A DNA stretch of 45,361 nucleotides, from contig CAINWZ010000023.1 in the NCBI GenBank assembly GCA_903854725.1, forward strand, positions 1 to 45,361, in the 5' to 3' direction. The notes beneath the pieces are model-generated. The model was not told the DNA's origin and did no database searches. It saw only the letters and a program-made list of their open reading frames with translations. Each line of letters starts with the position of its first letter. Positions within the stretch are counted from its first letter, which is position 1. Origin of the DNA: an uncultured Bacteroidota bacterium. Its GTDB lineage: Bacteria; Bacteroidota; Bacteroidia; Chitinophagales; Chitinophagaceae. Of the stretch, positions 8,421 to 16,286 are shown one piece after another. Made by a program: the position numbers and the translations under genes.

Positions 8421-9119
8421 TTATGAAACAACTAATCTAAATCCGTTACCATGAATGTTAACGATTTCAATTTGATCGTCTTCTTTTAAGTATTTTCTTA
8501 ATTTGGCAATGTATACATCCATACTTCTTCCGTTAAAATAAGTATCGCTACCCCAAATTTTCTTCAACGCCTTTTCGCGGGTTAATAAATCATTTATATT
8601 TTCTGCCAACATTTTTAATAATTCATTTTCCTTAGGAGAAAGTGTTTGCGTTAGGTCGTTAATTTTTAATTCTCTTAATCTTGGATTAAAATGATACTTA
8701 CCTAATTCAAATTCAATATTGTCGCTAATTTTATTATCCTCTTCGTTTCTTTTAATGATGGCTTTTATTTTTAACATCAACACTTCACTATCGAAAGGCT
8801 TGGTGATGTAATCGTCTGCACCTAATTTATAGCCATGGATAATATCTTCTTTAAGTGTTTTAGCACTTAAAAAGAATAAAGGAATTTCTGGGTCAATGTC
8901 TCTAATTTCTTCTGCTAAAGTAAAACCATCCACATGTGGCATCATGACATCTAATAAACATAGGTCAAATTTTTCTCTTTGAAAAGCAGCTAATCCAAGA
9001 CGGCCATCTCTTTCAAGGGTGACTTCGTATTCGTCTAATTCTAAGTAATTTTTTAAAACCATACCTAAATTGCTGTCATCTTCACACAATAATATTTTAT
9101 ACTTTTTCTTGTCTTCCAT
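8421..9119 (-). CDS. OmpR/PhoB-family response regulator, RprY-like
   Basis: A 232-residue two-domain response regulator. The receiver domain (about residues 8-120) has the acidic pocket CEDD at 12-15, the phospho-acceptor Asp57 in CLLDVMMP, the conserved Thr/Ser position in LFFLSAKT and Lys107 in TKPFD. The C-terminal winged helix (about 135-232) contains LSPKENELLKML and RSMDVYIAKLRKYL, typical of OmpR/PhoB DNA-binding domains. The sequence looks like the RprY group of Bacteroidota. No sensor histidine kinase is adjacent, so the partner must be elsewhere. The 133-base upstream gap is very AT-rich. Targets cannot be deduced. Confidence 0.92.
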   Translation of the reverse strand: MEDKKKYKILLCEDDSNLGMVLKNYLELDEYEVTLERDGRLGLAAFQREKFDLCLLDVMMPHVDGFTLAEEIRDIDPEIPLFFLSAKTLKEDIIHGYKLGADDYITKPFDSEVLMLKIKAIIKRNEEDNKISDNIEFELGKYHFNPRLRELKINDLTQTLSPKENELLKMLAENINDLLTREKALKKIWGSDTYFNGRSMDVYIAKLRKYLKEDDQIEIVNIHGNGFRLVVS

Positions 9120-9252
9120 TTTGATTGTTTTTTTTCTTTTGTTTGCTTGTTTGTAAAGAAACGATATTTAAAACCCTAGTTCAAAATATTAATTTCCAAT
9201 GTTTTGTTAAAAACAAACTGTTTAATTTGCTTTTTGTAATGTATTGTTAAAA

Positions 9253-10968
9253 TCAGCGTTTTTGACTTCCACTACAAAGGTCGCATATTTTACATTTACT
9301 TGGATTTTTTTCTCCAAAATAGCCCGCTAAATAGGTGCTTCTGCAATCCATATTTCTAGCCCAGATATAGTCGGTAAAGTGGCTAATACGCTGTTGAAAA
9401 GCTTTTTTTCTTTCCTGGTAATTATCTAGGTCTATTTTCATAAAGGCAGCTGCTGTTCGATTCCACAAAAACTGTACAATAGGTTGGCTTTCTTTTTGTT
9501 CAAAACTAATATGCCCTAGTTGATCTAAAAACACTAAGTTTTTTTGTACAAATTCAACATCTCTTTGTAATAAGGAGGCTAATAATTTTTCATTGATAAA
9601 TTGAGGGCTATCAAAAATACCCCCATAGGTTCTTAAAATTAATTGTAATACGGCACCTGCAATAGGGTTCGATTGCTCAAAATCTTCAATCGTATTTCTG
9701 TCGGCAATTACTTGTACCAAAGAAGGTTTAAAAGAACTTGCCGAAAATTTAACATGCCCTTCTTGTTCTATCCATTGTAAGGCATTGCGCGCAATAATTT
9801 TATCCCATTTGAAGACAAAACAAAAATTTTCAAAATCAAATATAAATTCTTGTTTCTCGCCAAGTCCAATAGGTAGTTGCACATAATCGGCTAAATCTTG
9901 GTATACTCTTTTGATAACATCAATAGAGGGATACTTTTTTTCTTGCAATAATTCCCAGTAATCCCAGTCGTTTTGTTGAAACAATAAAATAGCTTCGGCT
10001 GCATTGCCATCTCTGCCAGCACGTCCTGCTTCTTGGTAATATTGTTCGATGCTATTTGGTATATCATAATGAATAACGGCCCTTACATCACCTTTATTAA
10101 TACCCATGCCAAAGGCACTAGTACATACAATAATGCGTAAATTATTGTTCATCCAGTTTTCTTGCACTTTTTGCCTACTAGCAAAAGGCATACCAGCGTG
10201 ATATTCACCGGCAGGGTAGCCATAGTCTTGTAAGAGCTTTGTTAATTGACTTACATTGTTACGTGTAGTACAATATATAATAATGGTGCCTTCTATGCTT
10301 TGCAGGATCGTACGAAGGGAATGAATTTTAACAGGTACTTTATGTACACTGTATTTGATATTTGGTCTTAAAAAAGAACTCGTTATAACAGTGGCGTCCT
10401 TTAGCAATAATTGTTTTATTATATCTTGTTGCACCATTGGAATTGCCGATGCTGTCATGGCCAGAATAGGAATGGCAGGGAACATTTTTTTTAAGGCATC
10501 TAATTTTCTATAAGAAGGCCTAAAGTCATAGCCCCATTGTGAGATACAATGCGCTTCGTCGATAGCAAATAAAGTAATAGGGAGTGCTTGTAAAAAAGTC
10601 TGAAATGTTTTCTGTGCTAATTTTTCGGGAGAGCAATAAATAAATTGGTACTTGCCTGCTAAAGCATCTTTTAAAATTACTTCTTGTTGTTCTTGATTCA
10701 ATTCGCCACCTAGGTTAATGGCTGTCAGCTTTTTACTTTTTAAATCTTTGACTTGATCTTGCATCAGTGCAATTAATGGACTTATGATAACACAAATTCC
10801 ATTTTTATAAATGGTAGGCACTTGAAAACACAAAGATTTGCCTGCACCTGTTGGTAAGAGCGTCAGGGTGTCTCCACCATCTAATACCGATTGTATTACG
10901 GCTAATTGCTGCGGTCTAAATTGAGTATAGCCCCAATACTGTTGTAATATGTCTTGTGCTGATTTCAA
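9253..10968 (-). CDS. RecQ-family ATP-dependent DNA helicase
   Basis: A 571-residue superfamily 2 DNA helicase. Q-motif region FRPQQ at residues 17-21, Walker A TGAGKS at 40-45, DEAH box in FAIDEAHCISQWGYDFRP near 140, and motif VI in QYYQEAGRAGRDG near 315. After the helicase core there is a winged-helix-like region, and the four cysteines (DCR, then CKICDLC) sit at the extreme C-terminus rather than directly behind the helicase core as in E. coli RecQ. There is no HRDC domain. This short architecture is shared by many Bacteroidota RecQ-like proteins. It probably acts in recombinational repair and fork processing. It starts six bases after the copper ATPase gene. Confidence 0.9.
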   Translation of the reverse strand: MKSAQDILQQYWGYTQFRPQQLAVIQSVLDGGDTLTLLPTGAGKSLCFQVPTIYKNGICVIISPLIALMQDQVKDLKSKKLTAINLGGELNQEQQEVILKDALAGKYQFIYCSPEKLAQKTFQTFLQALPITLFAIDEAHCISQWGYDFRPSYRKLDALKKMFPAIPILAMTASAIPMVQQDIIKQLLLKDATVITSSFLRPNIKYSVHKVPVKIHSLRTILQSIEGTIIIYCTTRNNVSQLTKLLQDYGYPAGEYHAGMPFASRQKVQENWMNNNLRIIVCTSAFGMGINKGDVRAVIHYDIPNSIEQYYQEAGRAGRDGNAAEAILLFQQNDWDYWELLQEKKYPSIDVIKRVYQDLADYVQLPIGLGEKQEFIFDFENFCFVFKWDKIIARNALQWIEQEGHVKFSASSFKPSLVQVIADRNTIEDFEQSNPIAGAVLQLILRTYGGIFDSPQFINEKLLASLLQRDVEFVQKNLVFLDQLGHISFEQKESQPIVQFLWNRTAAAFMKIDLDNYQERKKAFQQRISHFTDYIWARNMDCRSTYLAGYFGEKNPSKCKICDLCSGSQKR

Positions 10969-10974
10969 AAAGGG

Positions 10975-13095
10975 CTAAACTAATTTTTTCTTAAATAACC
11001 TTAATGAATTAATGGCTAAGACTACATCGCTCAATCCCATAATTAAGGCGCCATAAGTAGGACCCCATGTGCCCAATAATCCTAGGGCAGCAACAGGGAT
11101 GGCTATTATATTATAAGAGAATGCCCAAATTAAATTTTCCTTAATGGTTTCATAAGTTCTTCTTCCTAAGCCTAATGCCATGGGTAAATTTTTCAAACCT
11201 TGATTCATTAAAATTACTTGAGCGCTTTGAATAGCAATATGTGAAGCATTGCTTAATGAAATACCAATAGTGGCTTTGGCTAAGGCAGGTGCATCATTTA
11301 TACCGTCGCCTACCATGGCAGTAGGACTTATTTTTGTAAGTTCATCCAGCTTGTTTAATTTATCGGCAGGGCTTTGCTCGCTAATAATTTCCTGAATGCC
11401 TAATGCCTTGCCAACTAACTCGCATTTTATTTTTCTATCACCACTTAATAAAACAGTATGAATACCTTGTGCATGTAAAGTAGCAATGACTTGTTTTGCC
11501 TCTTCTCTTATTTCGTCTGCTACATCAATCCATCCTATAAGTGTATTGTTTTTTTGAATGTATATATTGTGTCCATCCTCTACATTTTTTTCTTGCAATG
11601 TATTGTATGAACCAGCCCAATACGTATTACCTTCTTTATCAGTGGCTTTAATGCCTAATCCTTTTACTTCTTCAATATTTTTCCATTTGATATCCTCTTT
11701 ATTTTTCCAATGGGTACTAATGCATTTTGCAATAGGGTGGTTAGAATATTTTTCTAAAGAATAGGCAATTATTTTAAAATCATTCTCCGTAACGCCGGCT
11801 GTTACTTTAAAAGTTGAGATCGTAAAATGCCCCGAAGTTAATGTGCCCGTTTTATCAAAAACAACTTGCTTGATGTCTTTAAAAGTTTCTAAGCTTTTTG
11901 CATTTTTAAATAAGACGCCATTGCGAGCACCTCTTCCTAATCCAACTGCAATAGCTGCGGGAGTGGCTAATCCCATGGCACAAGGACATGATATTACTAA
12001 TACTGCAATGGCTCTCAATAAACTTGCGCCAAAACCGATATCAGTAATGAGTAAATTTCCCACAAGCGTCAATAAAGCAATACCTAATACTAAGGGTACA
12101 AAAACTGCACTTATTTTATCTGCTAATATTTGCACAGGAGGTTTTTCACCTTGTGCCGCTTTTACCATTTTTAATATGTTTGCTAATACGGTATCATCAC
12201 CCACGGCTGTGACATAAGCTTTAATAGTTCCATTTTCAATAGTACTTCCACCCAACAGTATGTCGTGCATTTTTCTAAAGACAGGGACACTTTCTCCTGT
12301 GACTATACTTTCATTCACACTGGCTTCGCCCCATAAAATTTTACTATCCATAGGAATGGTTTCACCGGCATTCACTAAAATAATGTCACCCACTTTTAAA
12401 CTAGTACTTTCTACATTAAATATGACTTCTTTATGATGTTCATCAAATACAATCATATTGGCCATTACTTTTTGTGCTTTTACTAAATCTTTTAAAGCAC
12501 GCTGCGTAGATTGTACAGAAGCGTCTTCTAAGTAATTGCCAAAAAACACCAAAGTAATAATAGTAGCGGTAGTTTCGTAATAGGCGAATGAACTTCCTTG
12601 ACCTATGATGGTGCCGTATAAACTATAACCAAAGGAAGCTAGTGCGCCTATGGCAACTAACACATTCATATTAGGTATTCCTTTTGTAATACTATACCAG
12701 GCGCTTTTTCCAAAATAAGCCATCCCCACTATAAAAATGGGCAAAGTAAAAATGAGTTGAACATAGGGATTCATCATAAAATGCCAATGCACTCCAGGTA
12801 ACATATGAACCACTAAAGGGGCTGCAAATAAAAAACAAAAGAATGCACGATCTCTATTATTGTCCAACCATTTTTTCACTACTTTTTCTTCCTGTCCTCT
12901 TACTTTATAGCCTAAATTTTGTATTCCTTTTATTAATTTTTCTTTTGCTATTGCTTCGGGCATTTCAAATTGCACTTCTCCGTCCATAAAACTTACTTTG
13001 GGTGCTTCTATGCCATTGCTCTGTAAATATTTATGAATAGATAAAGCACAATTTGTGCAACTCATTCCATCTACTTTCCATTGTACTGTTTCCAT
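10975..13095 (-). CDS. copA: Heavy-metal (copper) translocating P-type ATPase
   Basis: A 706-residue P1B-type ATPase. One N-terminal metal-binding domain carries GMSCTNC (Cys13, Cys16). About eight membrane helices follow. The actuator TGES is at 266-269, the transport-site motif CPC at 370-372, the phosphorylation site DKTGTLT begins at Asp414, the HP motif SNHP lies near 453, and GDGINDAPA near 600. CPC plus the HMA domain places it in the Cu(I)/Ag(I) export group, pumping copper out of the cytoplasm or towards cuproenzyme assembly. A near-consensus box TACCTTTA lies at 13113-13120 on the minus strand. recQ follows after six bases, an apparently incidental operon. Confidence 0.93.
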   Translation of the reverse strand: METVQWKVDGMSCTNCALSIHKYLQSNGIEAPKVSFMDGEVQFEMPEAIAKEKLIKGIQNLGYKVRGQEEKVVKKWLDNNRDRAFFCFLFAAPLVVHMLPGVHWHFMMNPYVQLIFTLPIFIVGMAYFGKSAWYSITKGIPNMNVLVAIGALASFGYSLYGTIIGQGSSFAYYETTATIITLVFFGNYLEDASVQSTQRALKDLVKAQKVMANMIVFDEHHKEVIFNVESTSLKVGDIILVNAGETIPMDSKILWGEASVNESIVTGESVPVFRKMHDILLGGSTIENGTIKAYVTAVGDDTVLANILKMVKAAQGEKPPVQILADKISAVFVPLVLGIALLTLVGNLLITDIGFGASLLRAIAVLVISCPCAMGLATPAAIAVGLGRGARNGVLFKNAKSLETFKDIKQVVFDKTGTLTSGHFTISTFKVTAGVTENDFKIIAYSLEKYSNHPIAKCISTHWKNKEDIKWKNIEEVKGLGIKATDKEGNTYWAGSYNTLQEKNVEDGHNIYIQKNNTLIGWIDVADEIREEAKQVIATLHAQGIHTVLLSGDRKIKCELVGKALGIQEIISEQSPADKLNKLDELTKISPTAMVGDGINDAPALAKATIGISLSNASHIAIQSAQVILMNQGLKNLPMALGLGRRTYETIKENLIWAFSYNIIAIPVAALGLLGTWGPTYGALIMGLSDVVLAINSLRLFKKKLV

Positions 13096-13180
13096 ATCCT
13101 TCTATTTCACCCTAAAGGTACGAAGACATTTTAGCTTATTTTAAAGCATTAATACGCTAGCCCAAATTCTATTTCTTACC

Positions 13181-13188
13181 TATCTTTG
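13181..13188 (+). promoter_or_regulatory. Promoter -7 box for tsaE
   Basis: TATCTTTG fits TAnnTTTG and ends only four bases before the tsaE ATG, so the predicted transcript would start at or next to the start codon. Confidence 0.55.
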
Positions 13189-13192
13189 CCCC

Positions 13193-13603
13193 ATGGAAAT
13201 GAGCTATACGCTAAGCGAATTAGATCAGGTGGCAGCGGCACTGCTAACACAATATGGGAACAAGTCCATTTGGGCTTTTCAGGCACCCATGGGGGCTGGA
13301 AAGACGACCCTGATTGCCGCCATTTGTAAAAAGATGGGTATTACCGACCAAGTAACCAGCCCTACTTTTGCTATTATGAATCAATACGATGCGCAAGGGA
13401 AATGCGTGTATCATATGGATTGGTATCGCCTTCAGGATGAAAAAGAAGCCCTAAGGGCTGGGGTGGAAGCTGCTTTTGAGGAAGCTGATCTATGTTTTGT
13501 AGAATGGCCTGAAAATGCAAAAGGGCTATTGCCAGATCAAACACAATGGTTTCAAATTGAAATTTTAGATCCTGAACATAGAAGGATTTTTATATCTTCA
13601 TAA
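13193..13603 (+). CDS. tsaE: tRNA threonylcarbamoyladenosine biosynthesis ATPase TsaE
   Basis: A 136-residue P-loop protein of the TsaE (YjeE) family. It cycles the TsaB-TsaD complex that makes the t6A modification at position 37 of ANN-decoding tRNAs. Walker A is PMGAGKTTL near residue 33, the family motif SPTFAIMNQY follows near 58, and the Walker B-like segment contains HMDWYRL. VEWPENA near 103 is also characteristic. Length is normal. The ATG lies four bases after a promoter box, so a leaderless transcript is likely. Alanine dehydrogenase follows after 12 bases. Confidence 0.95.
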   Translation: MEMSYTLSELDQVAAALLTQYGNKSIWAFQAPMGAGKTTLIAAICKKMGITDQVTSPTFAIMNQYDAQGKCVYHMDWYRLQDEKEALRAGVEAAFEEADLCFVEWPENAKGLLPDQTQWFQIEILDPEHRRIFISS

Positions 13604-13615
13604 AAATATTTTCCT

Positions 13616-14830
13616 ATGAGTAATATCAAACCTCAAATACATAGTGCTTTTTCCTTTGAAACACAGGAAGAGGTATTAGATATTCCTCAAAAAAGCAAAC
13701 CCTTATTAATTGGCATTCCCAAGGAAAGCGCTTTTCAAGAAAATAGAATTGGACTTATTCCTGAAGCCGTTAGTGTGCTTGTGGCCAATGGGCATGAGGT
13801 ATTAATGCAATCAAATGCAGGAGAAGGTAGCAGGTATTCCGATAATGATTATTCAGAAGCAGGCGCCAACATTGTGGTTGACAAAGAAGCAGTTTACAAA
13901 TGCCCTATACTAGTAAAAACTGCACCACCTGTTGAAGCAGATATTCCTTTTTTACAAATGCATCAAACAATTATTTCTCCTTTGCATTTGACAGCTGTAA
14001 AAAAAGAGTTAATGGAACAGTTGATGGCCAAAAAAATTACGGCACTCGCCATAGAAAATATAAAAGATGAAAATCAGAACTATCCTATATTAAGAAGTAT
14101 GGGGGAGATAACAGGTAGTGCGGTGATGTTAATTGCGGGTCAGTATTTAAGTAATTTTAATCAGGGAAAAGGTATTTTATTAGGTGGAATTAGTGGTGTG
14201 CCTCCTACTAAAGTGGTTATTATTGGCGCCGATATTATTGGCGAATTCGCTACTAGAAATGCATTGGCATTAGGAGCCAGTGTAAAAGTGTTTGATAATA
14301 ATGTTTCAAGATTACAAAGACTCCAAAATAATTTAGGACAAAGAGTTTGGACAAGTGTATTAGAGCCTAAAATTTTAGCAAAGCAATTAAAAACTTGCGA
14401 AGTGGCGGTGGGTGCTTTGAGAAATGATTTCGGAAGAGCGCCCGTTGTAGTGAGTGAAGAAATGGTAGCGGCCATGCGTCCAGGTAGCATCATCATTGAT
14501 GTAGCGATTGATAGAGGAGGTTGTTTTGAAACCAGTGAATTGACCAATCATGAAAATCCCATCATTATAAAGCACAATGTAATTCACTATGGCGTACCTA
14601 ATATTCCTAGTGGATTTGCACGTACGGCAAGCCAAGCCATTAGCAATGTGTTAATGCCTTTATTGGTGCAGGTAGGGGACTTAGGTGGATTGTCCGAAAT
14701 TATATGGCAACAATCACATTTGAGAGAAGGTATTTATTTATACAAAGGTGCTTTGACCGACTATTATATTAGTGCAAAGTTCGATTTAAAGTATACCGAT
14801 TTAAACTTGATGATTACTAGCAGAAGCTAG
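13616..14830 (+). CDS. ald: Alanine dehydrogenase
   Basis: A 404-residue member of the alanine dehydrogenase/PNT family, catalysing reversible NAD-dependent oxidative deamination of L-alanine to pyruvate and ammonia. The N-terminal lobe has IGIPKESAFQENRIGLIPE near 32 and VKTAPP near 101. The Rossmann lobe has VVIIGADIIGEFATRNALALG near 202, and the C-terminal lobe has GVPNIPSGFARTASQAISN near 326. An N-terminal extension of about 30 residues precedes the core, which makes it longer than the roughly 370-residue classical enzyme. The GADIIGE loop replaces the usual GAGxxG pattern. It is probably cytoplasmic and co-transcribed with tsaE. Confidence 0.85.
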   Translation: MSNIKPQIHSAFSFETQEEVLDIPQKSKPLLIGIPKESAFQENRIGLIPEAVSVLVANGHEVLMQSNAGEGSRYSDNDYSEAGANIVVDKEAVYKCPILVKTAPPVEADIPFLQMHQTIISPLHLTAVKKELMEQLMAKKITALAIENIKDENQNYPILRSMGEITGSAVMLIAGQYLSNFNQGKGILLGGISGVPPTKVVIIGADIIGEFATRNALALGASVKVFDNNVSRLQRLQNNLGQRVWTSVLEPKILAKQLKTCEVAVGALRNDFGRAPVVVSEEMVAAMRPGSIIIDVAIDRGGCFETSELTNHENPIIIKHNVIHYGVPNIPSGFARTASQAISNVLMPLLVQVGDLGGLSEIIWQQSHLREGIYLYKGALTDYYISAKFDLKYTDLNLMITSRS

Positions 14831-14854
14831 TAGGGGGGTAAAAGTTAAAAGTGT

Positions 14855-15466
14855 TTACGCCGTTTTGTAATCCATTAGATTTACTTGTTCCTTGCAGAAA
14901 TGATATTCTTGCGGATCATTGCTTCCCACAATGATTAATTTGTGCATAGCGAATTGCTTTACGAGTGAATCATATAAAGCATAGCCTTCTTTATCTAAAT
15001 TACTACAAGGCTCATCCAATAATAAAATAGGAGTATCTGAAAAAATGGCCAAAGCCAATTTGAGTCTTTGTTTCATGCCACTACTATAATACCTAATTTG
15101 TTTATTCGCGGCATTTTTTAATCCAATCAGGTTTAAAATTTCTGCGTAACTCATGTTTTTTTGAATGGGTTTGAATTGGGCTTGAAACTCAAATTGTTCC
15201 ATCGCTGTAAATTCTTCTACCAATTCTAAATAAGGAGCTGCAAAACTTAATTGTTCATAAATAGTTGTTGCATCAAATGGATTCCATTCAATCACGCCTT
15301 TTGTGAGGCTGCTATAACCTGCTATAATTTGTAGTAAGGTACTTTTTCCTGATCCATTATTGCCTATCAATGCATAATGCTTGCCTGCTTCAAATTGAAA
15401 ATCAAGATTTTTAAAAATCCATTCTTTGTTAAATCGCTTGCCGGCTTGTTGTAGGCTTATTTGCAT
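14855..15466 (-). CDS. ABC transporter ATP-binding protein (orphan)
   Basis: A 203-residue stand-alone ABC ATPase. Walker A is GNNGSGKSTLL near residue 35, the Q-loop region lies near 74, the signature YSSGMKQRLKLALA near 126, Walker B with catalytic Glu in ILLLDEPCSNLD near 151, and a switch region in IIVGSNDPQEYHFC (Asn where many transporters have His). It resembles small CcmA-like exporter ATPases. No permease gene is nearby. It is the last gene of the lipid A operon, five bases after lpxA, suggesting an envelope-lipid or secretion role. This is inference from position. It converges on ald with a 24-base gap and no terminator hairpin. Confidence 0.85.
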   Translation of the reverse strand: MQISLQQAGKRFNKEWIFKNLDFQFEAGKHYALIGNNGSGKSTLLQIIAGYSSLTKGVIEWNPFDATTIYEQLSFAAPYLELVEEFTAMEQFEFQAQFKPIQKNMSYAEILNLIGLKNAANKQIRYYSSGMKQRLKLALAIFSDTPILLLDEPCSNLDKEGYALYDSLVKQFAMHKLIIVGSNDPQEYHFCKEQVNLMDYKTA

Positions 15467-15471
15467 AATAA

Positions 15472-16269
15472 TTAATCTTCTTCCACCACACCTTTGCCAA
15501 ATCTCTTAATAACGCCTCTTCCACTATCTCTTATAAAAGTTACAATCTCATCGCGTTCGTCTGTTGCAGGAATTTCTTCTTCAATAAATTCAAGCGCTTG
15601 TGTGGTATTCATTCCTTTGCTAAAAATATAACGATAGATATCTAGGATATGGTTAATTTTTTCTAAATCAAAACCTCTTCTTTTTAAACCTACACTATTG
15701 ACGCCACCATAACTTAGAGGATTGCGTACTGCTTTAATATAAGGAGGCACATCTTTACTTACCAAGCTACCTCCAGCGATATAGGCGTGTTGTCCAATAT
15801 TTACAAATTGATGCACGGCACTCACACCTGCAATCCAGGCATAGTCACCTAAAGTGACGTGTCCAGCAATTTGAACGCTATTACTTAATATACAATGATT
15901 GCCAATAATACAATCGTGTGCAATATGACTATAGGCCATGATTAAACAGTTGCTTCCCACTTTGGTTACCCATCTATCGGAAGTACCTCTATTAATAGTT
16001 ACAAATTCACGAATGGTGGTATTGTCTCCAATTTCTACCGTTGTTTTTTCTCCGTTAAATTTTAAATCTTGTGGATCGGCACCAATTACGGCACCAGGAA
16101 ATATGCGACAATTTTTTCCAATTTTTGTACCATTCATTATAGTTACACTACTTCCTATCCATGTACCTTCTCCAATGGTTACTTCTCCGTGTATAACGGT
16201 AAAAGGATCAATTTTTACATTGGATGCAATTTTTGCATTAGGATCGATATAAGTAAATGGATGTGTCAT
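15472..16269 (-). CDS. lpxA: Acyl-ACP--UDP-N-acetylglucosamine O-acyltransferase LpxA
   Basis: A 265-residue left-handed beta-helix acyltransferase that performs the first step of lipid A synthesis, adding a 3-hydroxyacyl chain to UDP-GlcNAc. Hexapeptide repeats run from residue 8 (YIDPNAKIASNVKIDPF) to about 185, with the catalytic-type histidine in MAYSHIAHDCIIG, followed by a helical C-terminal domain. I chose the ATG at 16267-16269 (protein starting MTHPFTYID) because it aligns with known LpxA starts. The open frame runs 36 codons further upstream but that part overlaps lpxC/fabZ out of frame and has no LpxA similarity. It follows lpxC/fabZ by 17 bases. Confidence 0.95.
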   Translation of the reverse strand: MTHPFTYIDPNAKIASNVKIDPFTVIHGEVTIGEGTWIGSSVTIMNGTKIGKNCRIFPGAVIGADPQDLKFNGEKTTVEIGDNTTIREFVTINRGTSDRWVTKVGSNCLIMAYSHIAHDCIIGNHCILSNSVQIAGHVTLGDYAWIAGVSAVHQFVNIGQHAYIAGGSLVSKDVPPYIKAVRNPLSYGGVNSVGLKRRGFDLEKINHILDIYRYIFSKGMNTTQALEFIEEEIPATDERDEIVTFIRDSGRGVIKRFGKGVVEED

Positions 16270-16286
16270 ATTGTATGGGGGTTCAA

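Noticed and set aside
11558..12217. Plus-strand open frames inside copA
   Set aside because: They are antisense shadows of a well-supported P-type ATPase with intact motifs.
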